Of a stretch of DNA of 64,000 nt, positions 8,855 through 16,965 are shown in pieces (the first letter of the stretch is position 1; the number at the start of each line of letters is the position of its first letter). Made by a program: the position numbers and the translations under genes. Source of the DNA: Candidatus Nyctobacter psychrophilus (lineage in GTDB: Bacteria > Vulcanimicrobiota > Vulcanimicrobiia > Vulcanimicrobiales > Vulcanimicrobiaceae); assembly GCA_014305025.1 (NCBI GenBank), contig JACRTY010000049.1, positions 124,001 through 188,000 of the forward strand, read 5' to 3'. The notes under the pieces are model-generated. The model was not told the origin of the DNA. It searched no databases and saw only the letters and a program-made list of their open reading frames with translations.

Positions 8855-9618
8855 CGCTTCCGAGGGGCGCCGTCAGGCGTCGTCGCCGTACGCGGCGCGG
8901 GTCGCTCGTAGCCGCGCAAATAGGGCGGTAACGGCATGCCTTGCGCGCGGTCGTCGGGCAGCGGCTCTCCGAAAACCAGTCGCGCGGGTAGGACTCCCGC
9001 CCAATATGGCGCCGCTACGTCGGCACTCGCGTCCACTGGTGGCCCGCAGCGACTTTTTGCCGAGCACTCGCTCAAATCCAGGGCGATCACGCCGGTGGCG
9101 CTCAACTCCCCTTGGGCCGCGCTACGCGTATCGGCGCTGCGACCCGGCACGATGTGTTCCACGAGCGCCGCAAACGCGCGCTCCTTTTCGGCCGGATCCG
9201 TCACGGCCCGCGGTTTTCCGAAGACGACGACGCTGCGATAGTTCATGGAGTGATGGAATGCGGAACGTGCAAGGACGAGTCCGTCAAGCACCGTCACGGT
9301 GACGCAAATCTGTTCGGCGGCAGCCAACGTCTGAGCCAACCGTCCACCCACGGCGCCATGCAGATACAGGCAATCTCCAATGCGGGCGTACGTCGTCGGA
9401 ATGACGACGGGAGCGCCGTCGTCGATGAAGCCGACGTGCGCGACGAGCGCCTCATCGAGAATTGCGTTGACGTCCCCCCGTTCCGCCAAGGCGCGTTCAG
9501 GATGTCTTCGTAAGGTGGTGCGCACCCTGCCTCGATCCGTACGGTTCTTTACATACGCGGTCTGTTTCGTGAGCGCTTCCGTTGTGAGGAACGGGGACGA
9601 TAGTAGACCGCTCCCCAT
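8851..9618 (-). CDS. Pyridoxamine 5'-phosphate oxidase-like flavin-nucleotide-binding protein
   Basis: About 255 aa as opened from the ATG at 9618; the conserved part begins near RTTLRRHPERALAERGDVNA, so a later start is possible. Split-barrel features follow: IDDGAPVVIPTTYARIGDCLYLHGA, LVLARSAFHHSMNYRSVVVFG and a C-terminal YWAGVLPARLVFGEPLPD. This matches the NimA-like/FMN-binding branch of the PPOX superfamily. The substrate is unknown. It is the first gene of the PPOX-DUF72-ATL run (4 bp overlap). Confidence 0.85.
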   Translation of the reverse strand: MGSGLLSSPFLTTEALTKQTAYVKNRTDRGRVRTTLRRHPERALAERGDVNAILDEALVAHVGFIDDGAPVVIPTTYARIGDCLYLHGAVGGRLAQTLAAAEQICVTVTVLDGLVLARSAFHHSMNYRSVVVFGKPRAVTDPAEKERAFAALVEHIVPGRSADTRSAAQGELSATGVIALDLSECSAKSRCGPPVDASADVAAPYWAGVLPARLVFGEPLPDDRAQGMPLPPYLRGYERPAPRTATTPDGAPRKR

Positions 9619-9635
9619 GACTTCGAAACAAGACA

Positions 9636-9911
9636 GTGAAAGGCCCTCCGCCGTTGCTCGTCAATTTTGCCGTCGATTCCAACGGCGATCACTTCGTCAT
9701 CGGCGACGTGGGAACGTTCTCGCCCGGCGTCTCGATCAAGCATGAGTACCGCAACGGGTCGGGACAAGCGTTCGTCTTACCCCAGTTCATCGCCCCACGG
9801 GTCACGTGCTGCGTCGTGTCGGTCACGTTCACCGACGGCACCGTCTGGCAACGCGGTCAACAGACCTCGACCGCACCAAATGCACCATCGCCTGGTGCAG
9901 CTTCCACGTAG
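9636..9911 (+). CDS. Hypothetical protein fragment, possibly degraded
   Basis: 91 aa from a GTG. The middle reads like a real beta-rich protein (VIGDVGTFSPGVSIKHEY, then VTCCVVSVTFTDGTVW), while the C-terminal 20 residues are Ser/Pro/Ala-rich and unremarkable. There is no clear signal peptide, although the sequence looks like the distal half of an exported protein whose N-terminus is missing. It overlaps a dapA remnant neighbourhood on the other strand. I do not recognise the family; it may be a leftover of a longer gene. Confidence 0.4.
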   Translation: MKGPPPLLVNFAVDSNGDHFVIGDVGTFSPGVSIKHEYRNGSGQAFVLPQFIAPRVTCCVVSVTFTDGTVWQRGQQTSTAPNAPSPGAAST

Positions 9912-9923
9912 GCGTCCCTCAGC

Positions 9924-10106
9924 GCTGAGAAGGACGGCATCGGCGAGCGCGCTTGCGCCCGTACCGACCATAACGCGTCCCACCGGGACGCAGCCGTGCG
10001 CGAGTAGCCACCGGCAATGGTGCAACAACGCCGCCACGTCGGGCCCGAGATTGTCCCGAAGCGGGGTAACCGCGGCCGCAATGACGCCGCGCAGTGGTTT
10101 AGGCAA
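9924..10106 (-). pseudogene. Remnant of a DapA-family (dihydrodipicolinate synthase-like) gene
   Basis: From a TTG at 10106 with a GAGG ribosome-binding site, the frame reads PKPLRGVIAAAVTPLRD and DVAALLHHCRWLLAHGC, the classic DapA N-terminus. It then jumps in frame to VPVGRVMVGTGASALADAVLLS, a block normally found about 27 residues later, after the GTTGEG loop. The frame then loses all similarity. So the gene has both an internal deletion and a truncated 3' end. No function is expected. Normal family length is about 290-300 aa. Confidence 0.7.
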
Positions 10107-10144
10107 TGGTGACCTCGTTAGGCTTCGCAAAGGGCTTTCCGCGT

Positions 10145-11509
10145 TCAACCTGACGCGACGAAACGCCACCCTAAGCGGAGCCGCAGCCGTTCGCCCAACC
10201 AGTCGGAGAGCGCGACGAGTCCCCAGGTAACGAGCACGTACGCCAGCATTTCCCGATAAAAGAAGAGCTGCTGCGCTTGGTACAGAGCTTGACCGATGCC
10301 GCCGGCCCCAATCATGCCCACGATGGCGGCAGCACGCACGTTCCACTCCAACCGAAAAAGCGTATGGACCACCAGCGGCCCGAGCGCGAGCGGCACGAAT
10401 CCGAACGCGACGATCGGCAGCGTTCGGGCACCCGTTGAGGCAAGCGCCGCGATCGGCGCCACGGGCGCGTTCTCAAAACTCTCGGCATACAGTTTTCCGA
10501 GCACGCCCGCGGAGTGCAGTCCAAGGGCGATCGCTCCGGCGAAAGGACCGGTGCCGATGCTGACGACCAACACCAGGCCCCACACCAGTTCCGGAATCGC
10601 TCGCGCGACATCGAAGATCCGCCGCAGGAGCAGCGCGAGCGCAGGCGGCGCGATTCGCTGTGCTGCGGCCGGCGAAGTCGGAAAGGCCAGCACGGCACCG
10701 AGTAGGGTGCCGCCCAGCGCCATACCGAGCGTTTGAGCGATCAGCGCCGGCAGCGCGGCGACTTCCGGTAAGCGCAGCGCCGGTGGCAACATTCCGCCGA
10801 ACACGCCGAGCGCGTGCGCGAATGAGAACAGCCCAGGACGGTTCAGCCACAGCGAGATGAGCCCCACCGGCACGAGCAGCAGTCCTAGACGCGGCGTGCG
10901 CCGGACGAGCGCACCAAAACGGTCCACGATGGCGACGAGCGCGACGAGCACCAGAATCAAGGTCAGAACGCGATGATACGCGAGAGCATTGAGCGAGCCC
11001 ACCAGCTCCGTACCGAGGCCCCCTCCGCCCACCGCGCCGACGATGATCGAAGCGCGCATCGCGCATTCGAAGGCGTACGATCCGAAGGTCAACAGATCGC
11101 TCATCGTCAGCGGAAGGAGGCCGAAGGCCGCGATCGCGACGCGGGAAGCGCCCGTGGCCCGTAGTGCCTCCAGTGGTGCACGCTCCGCGGTCAGAAAAAG
11201 GTCGGCGTAGACGCGCCCGACCATCGCCGTGTAAAACAGCGCCAGCGCAACGACGCCGGCGCCGGGTCCCAGCCCAACGATGACGACGGCGAGGATCGCC
11301 AACGTCAGGTCGGGGATCGCGCGCAACGACGACAGCGCAGCGACGAGCAGCCGGAAACCGGGCGCCCGCGTGCCGATTGCGACCGCAATCGGGATACCGA
11401 GCGCGAACGCGACGAACATTCCGGCGGCCGCCATTCCGATCGTTTCACCCACGGGTACGATGAGATCGCGCAAGTACGCGGCGGATACGTCCGGTACGAA
11501 CAACGTCAT
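10145..11509 (-). CDS. phnE: Fused double permease of a phosphonate-type ABC transporter
   Basis: 454 aa from the ATG at 11509, which overlaps the ATPase stop (ATGA). Two complete PhnE-like permease domains sit in one chain. The first (about 1-210) has EALRATGASRVAIAAFGLLP and AMRASIIVGAVGGGGLG; the second (about 240-450) repeats the EAA loop as ALASTGARTLPIVAFGFVP and VRAAAIVGMIGAGGIGQALY. About a dozen membrane helices result, so one polypeptide could replace the usual homodimer. The likely cargo is phosphonate, phosphite or another phosphorus oxyanion; this is inferred from the family. Confidence 0.9.
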   Translation of the reverse strand: MTLFVPDVSAAYLRDLIVPVGETIGMAAAGMFVAFALGIPIAVAIGTRAPGFRLLVAALSSLRAIPDLTLAILAVVIVGLGPGAGVVALALFYTAMVGRVYADLFLTAERAPLEALRATGASRVAIAAFGLLPLTMSDLLTFGSYAFECAMRASIIVGAVGGGGLGTELVGSLNALAYHRVLTLILVLVALVAIVDRFGALVRRTPRLGLLLVPVGLISLWLNRPGLFSFAHALGVFGGMLPPALRLPEVAALPALIAQTLGMALGGTLLGAVLAFPTSPAAAQRIAPPALALLLRRIFDVARAIPELVWGLVLVVSIGTGPFAGAIALGLHSAGVLGKLYAESFENAPVAPIAALASTGARTLPIVAFGFVPLALGPLVVHTLFRLEWNVRAAAIVGMIGAGGIGQALYQAQQLFFYREMLAYVLVTWGLVALSDWLGERLRLRLGWRFVASG

Positions 11510-12243
11510 CGAACGTGCGCCGGGCCCGCTCCACCGGCGCGCAACGCCGCACCATCGACCGCAAGCATACCGTCGGCGATCGTAACGACGCGGTCGAAGT
11601 AGCGTCGTGCCAATTCCGGCTGGTGCAGCGAGCAAAGCAGTGCGATGTTTCGTTCCCGCGCGAGCCGGCACAGCAGACGAAGAATCTGCTCGCCCAGCAG
11701 CGGGTCGAGCGAGGCGATCGGCTCGTCGGCGAGGATCGCCGACGGTCTCTGCACGAGCGCCCGCGCGATCGCGACCCGCTGTTGCTGACCGCCCGAGAGA
11801 TCGCTCGTGAGGCTGCGAAGCTTCTCCGGGACGCCAACGCTGCTCAGCGCCGCATGCGCTTCCTCCAGCTCGTGCCGGCGTGGAGCGATTAAGAAGCGGA
11901 GCGCGTGCCAGGTGCTCCAGCGGCCGAGCGCGCCTGCCATGACGTTCTGGTACACGCGCAGCCGATCGACGAGATCGTGCTGCTGTGCGACCATGGCCAG
12001 GCGGGTTCGCAGACGCCTCAGAGTCGGCCCGCGCAACGTCGAGACATCGACGCCGTCGACCCGGATGCTGCCGCCGGCCAACGGCACGGAGCCGTTGATC
12101 GAGCGCAAGAGGGTCGTTTTTCCACCGCCGCTCGGGCCGACCAGGGCGACGCACTCACCGGCTGCGACGTCGAGGGTCACACCGGCGAGCGCTGGGCGCG
12201 CGTCCCGAGTGTAGAGGACGCTCACGCCGCGCAACTCGAGCAT
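11506..12243 (-). CDS. phnC: ATP-binding subunit of phosphonate-type ABC transporter
   Basis: 245 aa. Walker A is GPSGGGKTTLL, the signature is LSGGQQQRVAIARAL, and Walker B is ILADEPIASLDP followed by an H-loop (LLCSLHQPELA). This is the PhnC subgroup. It overlaps phnD upstream (ATGA at 12243) and the permease downstream (ATGA at 11506), giving an operon of order D-C-E. It energises the fused permease at the inner face of the membrane. Confidence 0.92.
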   Translation of the reverse strand: MLELRGVSVLYTRDARPALAGVTLDVAAGECVALVGPSGGGKTTLLRSINGSVPLAGGSIRVDGVDVSTLRGPTLRRLRTRLAMVAQQHDLVDRLRVYQNVMAGALGRWSTWHALRFLIAPRRHELEEAHAALSSVGVPEKLRSLTSDLSGGQQQRVAIARALVQRPSAILADEPIASLDPLLGEQILRLLCRLARERNIALLCSLHQPELARRYFDRVVTIADGMLAVDGAALRAGGAGPAHVR

Positions 12244-13139
12244 CAGAGCAGCTGAAGTTTATTGGCCACCATGCGCAAGGTCAGGTACTCGTCGTCGGTT
12301 GCGCGCACGAACGACGATCCCCGCAGTATCTCGAGGATCGGCGCCTGCCTTGGCTCACGCAACGCGAGAAATGCGTCCGCGAACGTGCGCTGATCGTCAG
12401 CCGGAACATCCTTACGCGCGACCCACACGTAGTCGACGAACGGCGGGGTCGTGAAGAAGACGCGCAGTTTTGTTTTGTCGAGCTGGCCGCCGTCGATCAT
12501 CGCGCGGTAGACGCTCTCATCGAGCGCGCCGGCGTCAACGACGGCCGCTTCGACGGCCTTTGCCGTCGCAGGATGGTTTCCGGTGTAACGGTACGTTAGG
12601 TCGCGTTCCGGATCGAGTCCGGCTTTGAGCATCGCGTAATACGGCATGAGATGTCCGCTCGTCGAGTTGATGTCGCCGAACGCGAACTTCTTGCCCCGTA
12701 GATCGCGCAGCGCGTGAATCGCACTTGCCCTCTGGGTGATGAAGAGCGAATGGAAGCGACGATCGCCGGCGCGCTGCACGAGCGGCACGACTCCGTACCG
12801 CGCGTGCGCCTTGACATACGTCAGACCGCCCAAATACGCGAAGTCGAGCGACCCATTACCGAGCGCTTCGACGGTCGCGTTGTAGTTCGTGGGAATGACC
12901 AGCTCGACGTCTCGGCCGAGTTTGCCGGCCAGATAATCGCGCAGTGGTTTTTTCTGATCGATCGAGACCTGCGTCCCGCCGGCATCGGGTATCATGCCGA
13001 CCCGTACCGTCGAGGCACCGCGAGCGCGCCCAGGGAGTGCCGCCTCTAGCCCCATTGCAACCACCGAAACCAACAGCGAGCGGCGTGAAAGCCGGAGCGA
13101 TCGCATAGACGGCATATTCGTCGATTTGTGTGAACCCAC
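12243..13139 (-). CDS. phnD: Phosphate/phosphite/phosphonate-binding periplasmic protein
   Basis: 298 aa from the GTG at 13139, chosen because GGGAGG lies 8 nt upstream; ATGs at 13115 and 13106 are alternatives. The N-terminus carries SRRSLLVSVVAMGLEAALPG, a signal peptide with a twin-arginine-like motif, ending near ARGA. The mature domain is PhnD-like: VRVGMIPDAGG, LRDYLAGKLGRDVELVIPTNY, LDFAYLGGLTYV and a VDAGALDESVY block. It captures the substrate for the PhnC/PhnE complex. The start is a few bases from the end of a GNAT gene, so the four genes may be co-transcribed. Confidence 0.9.
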   Translation of the reverse strand: MGSHKSTNMPSMRSLRLSRRSLLVSVVAMGLEAALPGRARGASTVRVGMIPDAGGTQVSIDQKKPLRDYLAGKLGRDVELVIPTNYNATVEALGNGSLDFAYLGGLTYVKAHARYGVVPLVQRAGDRRFHSLFITQRASAIHALRDLRGKKFAFGDINSTSGHLMPYYAMLKAGLDPERDLTYRYTGNHPATAKAVEAAVVDAGALDESVYRAMIDGGQLDKTKLRVFFTTPPFVDYVWVARKDVPADDQRTFADAFLALREPRQAPILEILRGSSFVRATDDEYLTLRMVANKLQLL

Positions 13140-13185
13140 CGAGCCGGCCTCCCTCAGCACGTCAGCACGCCCTAGCAGCTTGCTG

Positions 13186-13653
13186 CTAGAGCCGCAGCCG
13201 CATGAATGTCGGGCAAGCATAGGCGACGCTCCCATACGGCTCGCATTCCTCGAATCCGATGGAATGATACAGCGTATACGCAGCGGACAAGCGCCGGCGA
13301 TCCGTGTCCAGGACGAGATCGGCGTAAAGCCTACGGCGCGCCTGGTCGATCAAGGCTGTCATGAGCGATCGCGCCACGCCCTGATTCCGGTAGTCTGGCC
13401 GCACGTACATTTTTTGAACGATCCCGGTCAACTCGTTCAGCTCGCACAGCGCCACGCATCCGGCCGGCTTTGCGTCGACCACGGCAACGAACGCCACGTT
13501 CCGTGCAGCATAGTGTTCCTTCAAGACACGCAGCTCGCTCGCGAAATTCGCGTGGCGCAGTTGCGGATCCAAACTCTCCTCGTACTCGACCGCAAGCTTA
13601 CGAAAGTGTTCGAATTCCGGCGCCGTTCTTACCGTCCGCACGGTGACTGTCAT
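13186..13653 (-). CDS. GNAT-family N-acetyltransferase
   Basis: 155 aa. The acetyl-CoA-binding motif A is present as VQKMYVRPDYRNQGVARSLM with the Q-x-x-G-x-A pyrophosphate loop, and the C-terminus has YTLYHSIGFEECEPY, the usual beta6-alpha4 block. The N-terminal part resembles the small-molecule/arginine-like GNATs (FRKLAVEYEESL). The acceptor is unknown. It lies 46 bp upstream of phnD on the same strand. Confidence 0.9.
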   Translation of the reverse strand: MTVTVRTVRTAPEFEHFRKLAVEYEESLDPQLRHANFASELRVLKEHYAARNVAFVAVVDAKPAGCVALCELNELTGIVQKMYVRPDYRNQGVARSLMTALIDQARRRLYADLVLDTDRRRLSAAYTLYHSIGFEECEPYGSVAYACPTFMRLRL

Positions 13654-13750
13654 ATCATGAATCGCCTTCCGAACCCCTTTGCGCCCAAATCGACATCGCT
13701 TTTCGTGCGCGTCGGTATGCAGCGTCGGCGGCGCGCCGGCGCAGAGCGGT

Positions 13751-14638
13751 CTAGCGGTCGGCCAGCGTCACCGTCGCTTCGATGACGCGCACGGCGCTTC
13801 CACCGACTTCGACGGTTTCGAGCGTGCCGTCGCGCATGCGCAGGATGCCCTGGATCAGGCTGCGGCGCTGCATCTTCACGCCCTGCTCGTTACGGAAACG
13901 CGTGCCGTCCGTATTTGCAATAAGGCCGTACTTGGCGAGGTACGCGCCGAGGGGGCCCGTCGCGCTGCCGGTCGCCGGATCCTCCGCGACGCCGAGCGCC
14001 GGCGCGAACATGCGCGCGTAGACGCCCTCCGCCGTCGGCGCGAAAACGAATACTGCGTCGCCCGCGGGATCAACCGTGGCGCGGCGCATCGCAGCCGGTT
14101 CCAGGGCAGCGCGATCGACGGTCGCCGGGTCGCGTAGCGGAACGTACAAAAACGGATTGCCGGCCGACACCGCTTCGACGGGATAATCGCCCAACAGATC
14201 GTCTTCGGTCAGTCCCAGTGCCTGCGCGCACGCGGGGCCCTCGAACCGGCCTCCGAACGAGAGCGGCGGCGTTCGCAGCCACGCGATGAAGGGGTCGCGC
14301 GCACGTTCCAGCCGGATTGCGATCGGGCCGACGTTTTCCTCGAGCACGAAATCGGAGGCTGGGAGCCGACCCGCGTCGACGAGCGCAAACGCACTGCCGA
14401 TCGTGGGATGCCCGGCGAACGGAATTTCGGCGCGCGGGGTGAAGATGCGCACCCGCGCCGCACTCCCGGCGCGTTCCGGCGGGAACACGAAGGCCGTTTC
14501 CGAGAGGTTCAGTTCGCGCGCCAGGGCCTGCATTTCGGCGGACGAGAGACCTTGGGGTTCCAGAAAAACAGCCAGCGGATTGCCCGCGAACGGCACTTCG
14601 GTAAACACGTCGACGACCACGTAAGCAAAGCGACGCAT
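13751..14638 (-). CDS. PhzF-family epimerase/isomerase
   Basis: 295 aa, usual for the family. The N-terminal repeat has VDVFTEVPFAGNPLAVF and LNLSETAFVFPP, with Glu47 matching the catalytic glutamate, followed by RIFTPRAEIPFAGHPTIGSA. The C-terminal repeat contains AEDPATGSATGPLGAYLAK, the second conserved block. PhzF proteins have a diaminopimelate-epimerase-like fold; most members act on unknown metabolites. It is divergent from the response regulator gene, with about 100 bp between starts that must hold both promoters. Confidence 0.92.
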   Translation of the reverse strand: MRRFAYVVVDVFTEVPFAGNPLAVFLEPQGLSSAEMQALARELNLSETAFVFPPERAGSAARVRIFTPRAEIPFAGHPTIGSAFALVDAGRLPASDFVLEENVGPIAIRLERARDPFIAWLRTPPLSFGGRFEGPACAQALGLTEDDLLGDYPVEAVSAGNPFLYVPLRDPATVDRAALEPAAMRRATVDPAGDAVFVFAPTAEGVYARMFAPALGVAEDPATGSATGPLGAYLAKYGLIANTDGTRFRNEQGVKMQRRSLIQGILRMRDGTLETVEVGGSAVRVIEATVTLADR

Positions 14639-14735
14639 GAGCGTGCCTCTACGGGATGCGACCGGGCGGCTCCGCTCGCTTGCCTTTCTCGGCGTTTCTC
14701 AGGCGCCTCTCAGCCGCGCTCTCTACCATTGGTCC

Positions 14736-15419
14736 ATGATGCAGGCCCCGGCACGAATCCTCGTCGTGGATGATGAGCGCCACATCCGCGAACTGCTCGA
14801 AATCGGGCTGTCGGACGACGGTTACGACGTGCGGTCCGCCCCCGACGGACAAGTCGCTTTGCAGATCGCGCACGATTGGTCGCCCGACGCCATCGTGCTC
14901 GACGTCATGCTCCCGAAGCTGGACGGCATTGCGCTCTTGCCGATGTTTCGCAAACTGACCGAAGCGCCCATCGTCATGCTCTCCGCCAAGACCGAAACCA
15001 GCGACAAGATCGCAGGCTTGCACGGGGGCGCGGACGACTACGTCGCCAAGCCCTTCGAGATGGGTGAACTCGTGGCACGCCTCGAGACGGCCCTACGCCG
15101 GCCCCGCTTGGCGCAACCGACCGTGCTCCACTTCGCCGATCTCGAAGTGAACCTCGAAACGCGCGCGGCGACGCGCGGCGATAAACGCATCGCTCTCTCG
15201 GCGCGCGAATACGATCTGCTCGTCACGTTTCTGCGCAACCCCAACCGCGTCTTCAGTCGCGACCAGTTGCTCGATGCCGTCTGGGGGACCGAACGCTACG
15301 TCGGCCCGGGCGCCGTCGAGACGTACGTCTCGTACCTACGCGCCAAGATCGATCACGGCTTCCCCAAGCGGCTGCTCCACACGCACCGCGGCGTAGGGTA
15401 CGCTCTGCGCGAAGGCTAA
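14736..15419 (+). CDS. OmpR/PhoB-family response regulator
   Basis: 227 aa from the ATG at 14736 (a second ATG follows at once). Receiver domain: ILVVDDERHIRELLEIGL, phospho-acceptor in AIVLDVMLPKLDG and the Lys of VAKPFEMG. The winged helix has LSAREYDLLVTFLRNPNRVFS and the wing HTHRGVGYALREG. The kinase gene begins 16 bp downstream, so they are a pair. The targets are unknown. Confidence 0.94.
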   Translation: MMQAPARILVVDDERHIRELLEIGLSDDGYDVRSAPDGQVALQIAHDWSPDAIVLDVMLPKLDGIALLPMFRKLTEAPIVMLSAKTETSDKIAGLHGGADDYVAKPFEMGELVARLETALRRPRLAQPTVLHFADLEVNLETRAATRGDKRIALSAREYDLLVTFLRNPNRVFSRDQLLDAVWGTERYVGPGAVETYVSYLRAKIDHGFPKRLLHTHRGVGYALREG

Positions 15420-15435
15420 AGCCCAGCGTTAACCG

Positions 15436-16965
15436 ATGTTTCGAAGCCTCGCGACGCGACTGACGGCGGCCTACGTCTTCGCCGCGATCGTGCTGGTGGG
15501 GATCGTGCTCGCGGCGGTGACGGCGTTCGCGCTTTCCGCCTTTGGGTTCGCGTCGCGCGAGGCGAGCGCTGCCGTCGCGCGCCAAGCGCCGGACGCCATC
15601 CGTTTACAAGTCGCTCGCCATGGAACGCTCGACGCCGCGGCGGCCGACCTCGCACGGGACCTCGCGCGTCCGGGTCTGCATGTCGTCATCTTTCGCGTCT
15701 ATCGCGAAGGGCGGCGGTTTCTGGCGGCTAGCGTCGGCGACGGCGAGGATGGGCGGCCGGTCATCGTCACGGCCGAGCGCATGCGATTCGGTGAGCCGGG
15801 CGCGGGTCCGCCGCCTTTCGGTTCGCCACCGGGTTTGCAACTGCACCTGGGTCCGCAGCCTGGTGCGCCGCCGCACTTCGGACCGTGGTCGTTCGACACG
15901 CAGCATCGGCCATCCGAAGTCATGGCGCCGTTTCCGTTCGGATTGAATTTGTTCTTGCGCCTGCAGCCTAATATCGTCGAGAGCGGCGGCGCACGCGTGA
16001 TCATTCTGCCCGATCCGACGTCGCTGGCTCACATCATCAATGCGTTTTGGCTTGCTATGCTGCCGATCGGGCTCTTCGTCATCATCGCGGCGTGGCTACT
16101 GGGGCGCGCGATTACGGGCCAAGCGCTGCGGCCGCTCGTCGAAACGACGGCGTCGCTGCATCGCTTCGGCACCGGCGACTTCACGCCGCGCACGATCGAA
16201 AGTAAGCAGCGTAATGAAATCGGCGCGCTCGTGAAGTCGTACAACGCCGCGGCCGCGCAGGTTGCCGCTGCCTTTGAAGAGCGCCGCGCTGCCGAGGCGC
16301 AGATGCGGCAATTCGTCGCCGACGCCGGACACGAACTGCGCACCCCGCTGACCGTCGTGATGGGCTATATCGACGTCCTACGGCGGCGCGCCCAAAATGA
16401 ACCGTCGCCGTCGCTGCAAATCTTCGACACGATGCTCGCGGAAAGCCGGCGCATGCGCGCGCTCATCGACAAACTGATCGTCCTAGCGCGGCTCGAGCAT
16501 CCGCTCGGCGCGCGGCGTGAACTGGAGACGGTCGACTTGGCCGACGTCGCAGCGCGGGTGGCGATCTCACTGGAGGCGCGCGCGGCAGGTACGCCGATCG
16601 CACTGCACCGTGAGAGCGATGCGCTCGTCCGCGGCGACGAAACCGAACTCTACGACGCGGTCTCCAACTTAGCGGAAAACGCGCTCAAGTACGCGCCGGG
16701 ATCGCCCGTGGAAATCGACGTGCGTACCGAGGCCAACGATGTCGTGTTGGCCGTCAGCGACCGCGGTCCCGGCATTGAACCAGCCGAACAGGAACACATT
16801 TTCGACCGCTTCTATCGCGGCCCCCAGCGCGCCGATTCCGAAGGGTTTGGGCTTGGCCTGGCGATCGCCAAACGCGCCGTCGAACGCGCCGGCGGCATCC
16901 TGTCGCTCGCGAGCAAGCCTGGGCAAGGCGCCCGCTTCATCATTCGTATCCCCGCCGCTTCGTGA
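15436..16965 (+). CDS. Sensor histidine kinase with Pro/Gly/Phe-rich periplasmic loop
   Basis: 509 aa. Helices at about 11-35 and 203-223 flank a periplasmic domain of about 165 residues. Its second half (119-170) is unusually rich in Pro, Gly, Phe and His with repeated PPFG/PHFG-like units. A HAMP domain (about 223-280) and the H-box DAGHELRTPLTVVMGY follow, then G1 (DRGPGIEPAEQEHIFDRFY) and G2 (GFGLGLAIAKRAV). The stop overlaps the mutL start (GTGA), so the two-component pair heads a long operon of repair and housekeeping genes, or shares a transcript with it. Confidence 0.93.
   Translation: MFRSLATRLTAAYVFAAIVLVGIVLAAVTAFALSAFGFASREASAAVARQAPDAIRLQVARHGTLDAAAADLARDLARPGLHVVIFRVYREGRRFLAASVGDGEDGRPVIVTAERMRFGEPGAGPPPFGSPPGLQLHLGPQPGAPPHFGPWSFDTQHRPSEVMAPFPFGLNLFLRLQPNIVESGGARVIILPDPTSLAHIINAFWLAMLPIGLFVIIAAWLLGRAITGQALRPLVETTASLHRFGTGDFTPRTIESKQRNEIGALVKSYNAAAAQVAAAFEERRAAEAQMRQFVADAGHELRTPLTVVMGYIDVLRRRAQNEPSPSLQIFDTMLAESRRMRALIDKLIVLARLEHPLGARRELETVDLADVAARVAISLEARAAGTPIALHRESDALVRGDETELYDAVSNLAENALKYAPGSPVEIDVRTEANDVVLAVSDRGPGIEPAEQEHIFDRFYRGPQRADSEGFGLGLAIAKRAVERAGGILSLASKPGQGARFIIRIPAAS

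Noticed and set aside
11510-12154. N-terminal extension of the PhnE frame up to 12154
   Set aside because: The extra ~215 residues are Arg/Ala-rich and lie over the ATPase gene in another frame. The ATG at 11509 with the ATGA overlap is the natural start.
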